From IMG/VR virus record IMGVR_UViG_3300009068_000128, positions 1-30,142 of that record: a stretch of 30,142 nt of DNA; one strand, written 5' to 3'. This DNA is from a virus. The notes beneath the pieces were generated by a model. The model was not told where the DNA came from. It did not search any database and saw only the letters and a list, made by a program, of their open reading frames with translations. The position numbers and the translations under genes were made by a program. Below, piece after piece: positions 14,966-23,184 of this stretch (the stretch's first letter is position 1; every line of letters begins with the position of its first letter).

Positions 14966-17900
14966 ATGGCAACACTTACGATTAACCATTACATAAATCA
15001 GGCAAACGGTTTCATCACTGACATTCGTAATAACAGAAATGGTTATTACATGTTTGCGTCTAGACCACAACCTTGGGCTAACAGCTCTGGTGGTGATGAC
15101 GATTATGCAGTATTAGGAACTAACAATTCGGTTGCTCAGGTGGAACAAACCGTATATGACGATCTGCTTTACGGTAAACTTCTTACTGATTCAGACGTTA
15201 GTAATTTGATTCCGCGTTACGACTGGGTTATCAACACCAAGTACGACGTTTACGATCAGACGGTTACCGATCTCTATTCAAAAAAATTCTACGTTGTAAC
15301 CGACAAATACGAAGTGTATAAGTGTATCGACAATAACAACGGCACTACATCCTACGTAAAACCAACTCTTACGTCCACTTCCGGGACGTTTAAAACTGGC
15401 GATGGTTACGTCTGGAAATACATGTATACGATCGACGCATCATCAAACTCTAAATTCACAACCGCAAATTATATTCCAGTTAGCACGAACGCTGCTGTTC
15501 AAGGAAACACAACTCCGGGTTCTATTGATGTTATTAAAATTACCGATGGAGGAAATAGTTACTTCGTTTATGAAACTGGCTATATCGGCGGAACGGTCGG
15601 TAATTACGTAATTCAGCTTCCTCAATCGTCTTCTAACACAGACGATTATTATGTAAAATCTTCGATATATTTAAAATCAGGGTTCGGAGCAGGTCAGATT
15701 CGCGAAATTTCTTCGTCTAATGGAACTTCAAAGCAGATATACGTAAACGAACCGTTTGATACTTACACAAGACTAGATCTCGCCGATGTGTCTGGAACTG
15801 TCGCGACGGGATATTTCATCGAACAGCCTGTGGATGAAGTTAATTACTTGTATGCGCAAGGCTACTTTAATTCTAATTCTACGGTGTCGCAGTCTGATAC
15901 CGGCGTTTCTGGTAAGGTATTAGCAACCAATAGTTCTGTCGTGCAGATAACAAGATATGCAGCGAACACACTTTTCCAGAATGGGTTTCCAATCGTTGAC
16001 GCAGCGTACTCAGGAACCTTAAAGACCGGAAACGTCTCTGTCGGTAACGTTGGATCTTGTAATATTGCTTTTGTTACAACTGCTGGTTCCGGTTATACAG
16101 CTAACGCTACAGTAACAATCACAGCCAATGGAACTGGATCCGGAGCAACTGCTAATGCTCAGGCTAATGCTAGTGGTAAGATTTCAGCTATCAATATTAC
16201 AGCTGTGGGTAATTCTTATTTCGTAGCTCCAACTCTTACAATATCCGCTCCTGCTGCTCAGACATTCAACTCTAACACTGCGGTCACTGCTGGAACTGGT
16301 GGTGGTTCAAATAACGTTATTAATCTTACTCGTTTAGACAATATTTCTTTGTCTGGAGGAATCGCTCTTGGGTATAACAATAATGATATCATAACAGTTA
16401 AATCGGCAACAACCAATGCCACTGTCACTTTTACGACAAACTCAACAGGTGGTAGTCTCGCGTTTACAATCGCGAATACTGGAGTAGGTTTTGATTTATC
16501 TGGAACTATTCCAGTATCAAATATAGCTATCACTAACTCAACCGGTGGAACAGCTACTGGTAATACGACCGTAACTTATTTGGTCGCAAACGTAGCTTCT
16601 GCCACAGCTTTTTATACTGCCAACGATCTAATTACCTATACAGTTTCTGCTGGTAATACGGCAATAGCCGGTCTTACATCTGGTACAACTTATTATATTG
16701 AATTTGCAAACTCAACTGTTGTTGCTCTAAAAGCAACTGCAACAGGTTCCCGCATAGCTTTAACCAAAGGTGTAGGTTCAACTGGGCATACTCTTCAAGG
16801 TCAGACCGCTACAGCTATTATGTATTGTGACAATCAGATTGTTCGCGGATACGGAACTCAGCTGAATGATTCAGCTAATGGTTATGCGAACGGAGAATAT
16901 ATTCGAGTTGGTGCTAATACAGTAAGTAATATTCGTAGGGTTGCAAACAACGTAAACACCACTGTTTTGATTACAGATCTACCTTTTGGTGTTTCCTTTA
17001 CAGCCTCTAACAATTCTCACTATAAAATGAATGTAGCGGCGCAGCCTGCATCTATTGTAATTAAAAGAACGAATGGGTACGTTTCGAACACTAACCTAAC
17101 TTCTGTGCAGGTTTCTATTACAAATTCTTCTATTGCTGGAGTGTATTTCTCCGTGGGTGAGAAAGTTAATATGACCAATTCCGGTCTTGTTAACCAAGGC
17201 GCAAATGCAATTATCGCGTATTCAAACTCTTCGACTGTAATCTTATCGAGCGTATCGGGATCCTGGCAGGCTAACAGCGGAGGAACTCAATTTTACGTAA
17301 ATGGAGAATCTTCGCTACAGCTTTCGCAGATTGTGTCTGTGCAAAGTAATCCGAATATTACAATCAACAAGCCCAACGGAACGTTTAAACTCGGTTACCC
17401 AGTATTTTTTAAAACGACAGCGAACAGCGCGTCGAGTGGTAATGCGACTCTAGTCTCTCAATTAAACCTCCCGAACGATCAGACCGAATATCAGATCGGA
17501 CCGACCGTAAGCATAACTGGAGATGGTTCGAATGCCATTGCTATTGCTGTTGTCAACACTGCAGCTAATTCTAGCTACGACGTTGTTGGTATTAACATTG
17601 TAAATCCAGGCACCGGATACACTCAAGCTAACGTTTCAATTTACGCCAACACAAACTACGGTATCGGAGCTAAAGCCAGAGCAATTATCTCTCCATTGTA
17701 CGGGCATGGATACGATTCTGTAACCGAACTAGGCGGAAGATACGTTGGGGTTGACGCTAAGTTTGACACAATTACAAACGAGAGCTATAAGATCCTTGGC
17801 TATGGTTCTTACAGAAAAGTAGGTATCTTACAAAATCCACAATTCAGAGACATTAAAATAACTCTTACCGATTTTGATCGTGTTAATTTGACTTTAAACA

Positions 17901-18865
17901 GCACTTCTGGAACTTGGGCGAATGGCGAGGTCGCTTTACAGTCAAGTACAAATGCTGCAGGAATTGTTGTATATGGTAACTCTACGTTCCTTCAATTAAA
18001 GAATGTAAAGGGAACGTTCAATATTTCTAACACAGTTCAAGGTTATTATTCGAACACAACGTCAAATGTTGTTACCGCTAATACAATCTACTTCCCTGTC
18101 GGAAACTCGGCTGAGATCATTACGCAATCGAATTCAGGCTCTGTTGGTGTAATCACTTCAGTAATAAGCAATACTGTATACTTCATGAGCAACGTTGTTG
18201 GTCAGTTTGCTACTGGCGATGTTATGTACGACGCCATCGTAAATGCTTACGCTACGGTTTCTAGTATCTACGCTTCAAACGGAACTATCGATGTATCTTC
18301 GAATTTCGGTAATCGTTTCAATCAAACTGCGAGAGTAACTCTCACTGCGAATACTGGCGCGTTCTCTAAAAACGAGTATGTTCAGCAAGATATTTCGATG
18401 GCTAGTGGTAGAATCGTTTCAGCGACCGACGAAAAAGATCTGTCTATTTCAATAATCAGCGGTGCTTTTACGATCGGTCAAACAGTCACGGACACGACAA
18501 CCAACGCTAACGGTATTTGCACTTTTGCGAATTCGACTTACTTAAAATTGACTTCTGTAAGCGCAAACCTGTCATTCGGCTCGGGTCGCACTATAAATAA
18601 TGGAGTTGCTGCAACAGCAAACGTTACTGGGGTGTATCCAGTACTCGTATTGAATGATGTATCTGACGTAAATAATTTTCAGGCTGGTTCGAACGCTATT
18701 AACGGACAAACTTCGGGCGCTGCTGGCACTTGCAATAATTACTTACTGATTACAAACCCAGATCTAGTTAGAGATTCTGGAAAAATGATTTATACTGAAA
18801 GTTTCACGCCAGTTACTCGTTCGGCGACTTCCAAAGAAGAAATACGTATTGTTATTAAATTTTAG
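14966..18865 (+). CDS. 8: Baseplate wedge protein gp8-like, greatly enlarged
   Basis: The start ATG 14966 (MATLTINHYINQANGFITDI) is preferred over the TTG 12 bases upstream; GGTAATTGGGCGA precedes it. Residues 1-200 match gp8: YYMFASRPQPW (about 27-37), TVYDDLLYGKLLTDSDVSNLIPRYDW and TGDGYVWKYMYTIDASSNSKF (about 143-163). The second conserved gp8 part, HGYDSVTELGGRYVGVDAKF followed by YRKVGILQNPQF, appears only at about 912-960. T4 gp8 has 334 aa in all; here about 700 residues of Asn/Thr/Ser-rich beta modules separate the two parts and 340 more follow. gp8 dimers sit at the wedge periphery and bind gp7, gp10 and gp6. The insert contains GSGYT-type repeats (16078-16105 encodes TAGSGYTAN) and a module shared with the gp7-like protein. 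Confidence 0.78.
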   Translation: MATLTINHYINQANGFITDIRNNRNGYYMFASRPQPWANSSGGDDDYAVLGTNNSVAQVEQTVYDDLLYGKLLTDSDVSNLIPRYDWVINTKYDVYDQTVTDLYSKKFYVVTDKYEVYKCIDNNNGTTSYVKPTLTSTSGTFKTGDGYVWKYMYTIDASSNSKFTTANYIPVSTNAAVQGNTTPGSIDVIKITDGGNSYFVYETGYIGGTVGNYVIQLPQSSSNTDDYYVKSSIYLKSGFGAGQIREISSSNGTSKQIYVNEPFDTYTRLDLADVSGTVATGYFIEQPVDEVNYLYAQGYFNSNSTVSQSDTGVSGKVLATNSSVVQITRYAANTLFQNGFPIVDAAYSGTLKTGNVSVGNVGSCNIAFVTTAGSGYTANATVTITANGTGSGATANAQANASGKISAINITAVGNSYFVAPTLTISAPAAQTFNSNTAVTAGTGGGSNNVINLTRLDNISLSGGIALGYNNNDIITVKSATTNATVTFTTNSTGGSLAFTIANTGVGFDLSGTIPVSNIAITNSTGGTATGNTTVTYLVANVASATAFYTANDLITYTVSAGNTAIAGLTSGTTYYIEFANSTVVALKATATGSRIALTKGVGSTGHTLQGQTATAIMYCDNQIVRGYGTQLNDSANGYANGEYIRVGANTVSNIRRVANNVNTTVLITDLPFGVSFTASNNSHYKMNVAAQPASIVIKRTNGYVSNTNLTSVQVSITNSSIAGVYFSVGEKVNMTNSGLVNQGANAIIAYSNSSTVILSSVSGSWQANSGGTQFYVNGESSLQLSQIVSVQSNPNITINKPNGTFKLGYPVFFKTTANSASSGNATLVSQLNLPNDQTEYQIGPTVSITGDGSNAIAIAVVNTAANSSYDVVGINIVNPGTGYTQANVSIYANTNYGIGAKARAIISPLYGHGYDSVTELGGRYVGVDAKFDTITNESYKILGYGSYRKVGILQNPQFRDIKITLTDFDRVNLTLNSTSGTWANGEVALQSSTNAAGIVVYGNSTFLQLKNVKGTFNISNTVQGYYSNTTSNVVTANTIYFPVGNSAEIITQSNSGSVGVITSVISNTVYFMSNVVGQFATGDVMYDAIVNAYATVSSIYASNGTIDVSSNFGNRFNQTARVTLTANTGAFSKNEYVQQDISMASGRIVSATDEKDLSISIISGAFTIGQTVTDTTTNANGICTFANSTYLKLTSVSANLSFGSGRTINNGVAATANVTGVYPVLVLNDVSDVNNFQAGSNAINGQTSGAAGTCNNYLLITNPDLVRDSGKMIYTESFTPVTRSATSKEEIRIVIKF
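16591..16800 (+). repeat. Module shared with gp7-like protein, copy in gp8-like insert
   Basis: The encoded segment carries AFYTANDLITYTVSAGNTAI, TYYIEFANSTVVALKAT and ends GHTLQG. It parallels the gp7-like C-terminal copy at 14631-14827. The copies differ at DNA level, so the sharing is old or under diversification. Confidence 0.6.
18592..18599 (+). promoter_or_regulatory. Possible late promoter box TATAAATA within gp8-like 3' end
   Basis: A perfect eight-base match stands 281 bases before the DUF4815-type gene. It could give a separate late transcript for the distal structural genes. It is inside coding sequence, so chance is quite possible. Confidence 0.28.
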
Positions 18866-18879
18866 TTTAAGAGGATAGA

Positions 18880-21800
18880 ATGGAACTAGACACAGATCTT
18901 TCGCGCAAGCCTTACTTCGACGATTACGACGTAAAAAAGAATTTTTACCGCGTACTTTATCGTCCAGCTTCGGCTGTTCAGGCACGCGAACTCAATCAGA
19001 TGCAGACTATTCTACAAGATCAGATTGACAAGTTCGGTCGTCATATTTTCAAAGAAGGTTCTGTCGTTGAAGGTTGCGCGTTCACATTCGACAATTCTTA
19101 CAATTACGTAAAAATCAAAGACAACTATGCAAACAACTCCGCTATTTCTAACATTAACGATTTCGTCGGTAAAATTGCAATTAACACAAACGGTCTTCAA
19201 GCTCGCGTTGTAAACGCTCTGAGTGGTTACGAATCAGAAAATCCTAATCTGAATACGCTTTATCTTAAATATTTGAATTCATCAACGTATGCGAATGGAT
19301 TTCAGCAAACCGTATTCGCCAACAATGAGACTGTTCAGATCAAAACTGACTCCGCTGTTAATGTTGGTAATGTAGTTGTAGCGACTGTTACAAATTCAAC
19401 TGGTAAAGGTTATGCCTTCACTACAACCGAGGGTGTAATCTTCAAAAAAGGATTTTTCATTCGCGTCGAACCTCAAACTTTGGTTGTTAACAGATACAAT
19501 AATATACCTGATGGGGTTTCTGTCGGATTTGAAGCTGATGAGGAAATCGTTACACCGGAAATTGACACATCGCTTCTTGATAATGCTGCTGGCTCTCCAA
19601 ACTACGACGCTCCCGGAGCTCATCGTTTAAAGCTCGTCCCTATGTTGGTTTCAAGAGCATCAAACTCTGTATCTAATACGGCAACTTTCTTTTCGCTTTG
19701 TGATTTTAAGAATGGTTTGCCAGTTTCAATTAAGAATGATCCTCAATATGCTGCTATAGCAAAAGATACAGCTCGCCGCACGTTTGAAACGAACGGTGAC
19801 TATATTGTAAATCCGTTTCTTCTGAGCACTGACAAAAAATACAACTACACAGAGAACACGGCTAATTCAACTTATCTCAGTATTATTTCTTCTCCAGGTA
19901 TTGGTTACGTCAAGGGTTATCGAGTAGAGTTTATCAACAACAATGCAGCCGACCTACGTAAAGCAACTGATTATGTAACACTAACAAATCAGCTTGTCAC
20001 TTCCAATTTCGGATATTACTTTAATGTAAATCAGTTTGTTGGCGATTTCAATAATGATCAACTTGCGCAAGTCGAATTACACAGCGTCGCAAAAACAGCC
20101 ATAGCCGGAAAGACGTTTCTAAGTACATCTTATTCTTCCTCTACAAAAATTGGTACAGCTTACGTACGAGGCGTTGAATATTACTCTGGTGTGCCTGGAG
20201 TCGACGCTGAATACTCCCTTTATGTTTTCAATATCTCTATGTCTGCTGGTCAGAAAATTGATGATGTTAGAAGCGTTATCTACTATAATGGAAGCTTAAA
20301 GGCAGTAGCTGATATCATTCTAGATAAAAATTTCAACGGAAATTTTATTGCTAAGATTCAAGAATCTGCTGGTGAAACAGCGATATTTCCTTTTGGACAA
20401 AAAGCTATTCGCCGCGAAGGGTTTTCTTCGACAGCTCAGTATGCTTACAGAAACAGAGCAAACGCTACATTCCTAGCGACAAGTGGTTCTCTATCTCTTA
20501 CTCTAGCTTCTGCGGTTGGATCGGGAACAGAAACATTTAATTACGGAACAGGATATCTGACAGAGTCTGCAGAAAATACGTTCATTGTAATTCCTGTAAC
20601 AACTGGCTATAGTAATAACAAAACTGGAACGGTTTCTGTAAGTAATTCTTCTCCAAACGTCGTTGGTTCTTCTACTACGTTCTTGACCGATTACGGTGTG
20701 GGTGATTATTTGTATTGTAATACAGCAACGAAACTTATCAAGTCGATTTCTAACAATACGTCTATGGTTGTTGATTCGGCATTCGTTTTTGTTTCTTCAG
20801 GTCTTAATCATCAAAAGACTTGGCCAGCTGGATCTCCTTTAAACTTTCAGACTTCAACCAGAACAATCAATATTACTTCAACAACGACAGCAAACATCGC
20901 TCTTGGTGAAACAGCCAATGCTAACTTCGATGCATCTGTTTACTTTGATATTCTTCGTTCTGGCACTAAACCTATTGACAAAATTATCAATAAATCGACT
21001 TACGTAAAAATCCAGGCTAATACAAACTCCGGAGGAACAACTGGTCCTTGGTGCCTTGGTATCCCTGATGTTCTAAAATTGAATTCTGTTTACGTTGATA
21101 ACAGCGGCGGAACGTATTCGACATCAAATCCGGATAGAGTTACATCTTTCAGAATCGATAATGGTCAAAGAGATAGTTATTATGGGTTTGCTTATCTTAC
21201 AACAACAGCTCCAATTGCTCCAAACGCAACGCTACTTGTTTCTGTAGATAATTTTGTTGCGTCCCCTTCTCAGGGTGTAGGTTTCTTCAACGCAGCTTCT
21301 TACCCTGTCGATGATGCAAACACATCAAATACTTCGGCTATTCAAACTTATCAGATTCCTCAGTACACTTCAACAATCGGTTCTTTGTTTGATCTGAGAG
21401 ATAGCGTCGATTTCCGCCCTTACGCTGTTAATACGGCAGTCGCGAACGCTTCTTCTGTTGGGTCTGCTACGATCAATCCTTCGGGCACTTTGACTCTTTA
21501 TTCTTATGGCGCGAATGGTTCGTATCTACCAACTCCGGGAACAAACTACCAGTCAACAATTCAATATTATCTCCCAAGAAAAGATAGAATCTCCTTAGCA
21601 ACTTCCGGTGAGATTCTCGTAACCGAGGGAACGCCAGCAATCAACCCGGCACCGCCTCCGGAACTTCCTGGATCGATGACCATTGGTATTGCTACTGTTG
21701 CACCTTATCCTTCGCTAACTCCAGCAGAAGCCAAGACATATAATCGTTATGATTATGCTGTTCAGACCAGCATTCTACAAACAAAACGTTATACGATGGC

Positions 21801-23172
21801 TGATATCAATAAAATCAATACGCGTATTGACAGACTAGAATACTACACCTCTTTATCTCTGCTTGAACAAGCAACATCTTCGCTTCTTGTTCGTAGCGGC
21901 GATACAGGTCAGAATCGTTTTAAAAATGGTATCCTTGTTGATCCGTTTAAGAACCATTCAATCGGTAATACAAACGATCCTAATTATATGATCGCGATTG
22001 ATGAAACTAAATCTGAGGCTAGACCTTATTTCCGTCAGCAGACTATTGGTATGAAATTTAATCCTTCCGCTTCTACTGCGGTTATAAAGGGTTATGTCGT
22101 AATGCTTCCTCATACTTCAAACAACATAATTCAACAACAGCCTTTCGCTTCGAAATATTTAAAATGCACACAAGGTGAATATACGTATCGCGGCACAGTT
22201 GTTCTTGATCCCCCTGGTATTCTTGACTCGGATATCACACAAGGTCCGGTGATCAATAGTAATCTAGATTTGTCGTCTAACTTTATTAACGCTACAAATT
22301 CTCTAAACTCTATGTTTGGAACGCAATACGGTAACTGGACTGATTATGGGTCAGCGCAATTTGTTGGTCAACAATCTAGTGACAATCAAATCGGAAATAG
22401 CGGTGGTAACTATGCAGCTGGTCAGCTTCAAACTTGGCAAACTAATGTTACAACAACTCTTTCTAAACAACAGCAACAGATCAACAAAAGATTTAGCACA
22501 GCCGTTTCTGATACAAATGTAGAAATCGGAAATTATGTTACGGATGTATCGGTTCAGAAGTTTGTTCCAGCTAGGCAGATTTTTTTCTACGCGAGAGGTA
22601 TGAAACCGAATACAAGGCTGCACGTCTTTCTAGACGGAATTGCTCTTGATCAAGACGTTCTTCCTCTTGCTCCTTACTCCGGAGCTTTAGTTCCTTCCGG
22701 TGGTAATAATTTCACTGACGCAGGAAATTTAGTTTATATTTCTAAAGCTTCTGGTAATTTCCAGTACGCTGGTATTACAGATTGGGGTAAAGCTTTATAC
22801 AGCAATGCATCAGGTAATGCCTATGGTATTCTGGCTATCCCAGCTGGATTGTTCAAACAAGGCGAACTTGAATTCCGCATTACTGACATTAGTAATCTAA
22901 CCGTAGGCGAAGGCGCAGTTGAAACTCAATGTTCAACCAAGCTATTCTGTTCTGCTTTATCTGTCCAAAAAAGCAAAACAAATCTACAGGTGAGATCTGG
23001 AACGATAAATATAGAAGAAGAAAAACAAACGAGAACTGTTTATCAAAATCAAGTGATGACTGACACTTGGCAGTATTTTGATACAAGCATTCCAAATCCG
23101 CATTGCCCACCTGAAAATGAACCACCAAATATCTCACAGATCAGTCAAGGCTTCGGACCACCAAGAAGATAA
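18880..23172 (+). CDS. DUF4815-type tail/baseplate structural protein
   Basis: The 1430-aa protein opens with DLSRKPYFDDYDVKKNFYRVLYRP (about 6-29), then VQARELNQMQTILQDQI and FGRHIFKEGSVVEGC. This is the DUF4815 signature found in virion proteins of many T4-type and other myoviruses. Middle parts are beta-rich, with ASSVGSATIN-like strands and a DSVDFRPY motif (about 844-851) typical of the family; YTMADINKINTRIDRLEYYTSLSLLEQA (about 971-998) is a helical hairpin-like segment. The C-terminal region has FVPARQIFFYARGMKPNTRLHVFLDG (about 1228-1253) and GILAIPAGLFKQGELEFRITDIS, also family-typical. Its place right after gp8 is where T4 has gp9-gp10, so a peripheral baseplate or fibre-attachment role is inferred. 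RBS AGAGGA precedes ATG 18880. Confidence 0.78.
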   Translation: MELDTDLSRKPYFDDYDVKKNFYRVLYRPASAVQARELNQMQTILQDQIDKFGRHIFKEGSVVEGCAFTFDNSYNYVKIKDNYANNSAISNINDFVGKIAINTNGLQARVVNALSGYESENPNLNTLYLKYLNSSTYANGFQQTVFANNETVQIKTDSAVNVGNVVVATVTNSTGKGYAFTTTEGVIFKKGFFIRVEPQTLVVNRYNNIPDGVSVGFEADEEIVTPEIDTSLLDNAAGSPNYDAPGAHRLKLVPMLVSRASNSVSNTATFFSLCDFKNGLPVSIKNDPQYAAIAKDTARRTFETNGDYIVNPFLLSTDKKYNYTENTANSTYLSIISSPGIGYVKGYRVEFINNNAADLRKATDYVTLTNQLVTSNFGYYFNVNQFVGDFNNDQLAQVELHSVAKTAIAGKTFLSTSYSSSTKIGTAYVRGVEYYSGVPGVDAEYSLYVFNISMSAGQKIDDVRSVIYYNGSLKAVADIILDKNFNGNFIAKIQESAGETAIFPFGQKAIRREGFSSTAQYAYRNRANATFLATSGSLSLTLASAVGSGTETFNYGTGYLTESAENTFIVIPVTTGYSNNKTGTVSVSNSSPNVVGSSTTFLTDYGVGDYLYCNTATKLIKSISNNTSMVVDSAFVFVSSGLNHQKTWPAGSPLNFQTSTRTINITSTTTANIALGETANANFDASVYFDILRSGTKPIDKIINKSTYVKIQANTNSGGTTGPWCLGIPDVLKLNSVYVDNSGGTYSTSNPDRVTSFRIDNGQRDSYYGFAYLTTTAPIAPNATLLVSVDNFVASPSQGVGFFNAASYPVDDANTSNTSAIQTYQIPQYTSTIGSLFDLRDSVDFRPYAVNTAVANASSVGSATINPSGTLTLYSYGANGSYLPTPGTNYQSTIQYYLPRKDRISLATSGEILVTEGTPAINPAPPPELPGSMTIGIATVAPYPSLTPAEAKTYNRYDYAVQTSILQTKRYTMADINKINTRIDRLEYYTSLSLLEQATSSLLVRSGDTGQNRFKNGILVDPFKNHSIGNTNDPNYMIAIDETKSEARPYFRQQTIGMKFNPSASTAVIKGYVVMLPHTSNNIIQQQPFASKYLKCTQGEYTYRGTVVLDPPGILDSDITQGPVINSNLDLSSNFINATNSLNSMFGTQYGNWTDYGSAQFVGQQSSDNQIGNSGGNYAAGQLQTWQTNVTTTLSKQQQQINKRFSTAVSDTNVEIGNYVTDVSVQKFVPARQIFFYARGMKPNTRLHVFLDGIALDQDVLPLAPYSGALVPSGGNNFTDAGNLVYISKASGNFQYAGITDWGKALYSNASGNAYGILAIPAGLFKQGELEFRITDISNLTVGEGAVETQCSTKLFCSALSVQKSKTNLQVRSGTINIEEEKQTRTVYQNQVMTDTWQYFDTSIPNPHCPPENEPPNISQISQGFGPPRR
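23004..23011 (+). promoter_or_regulatory. Possible late promoter box GATAAATA
   Basis: One mismatch to the late consensus, 174 bases before the 832-aa protein, inside the DUF4815-type gene. Weak evidence. Confidence 0.18.
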
Positions 23173-23184
23173 AGTAGGAAGTAA

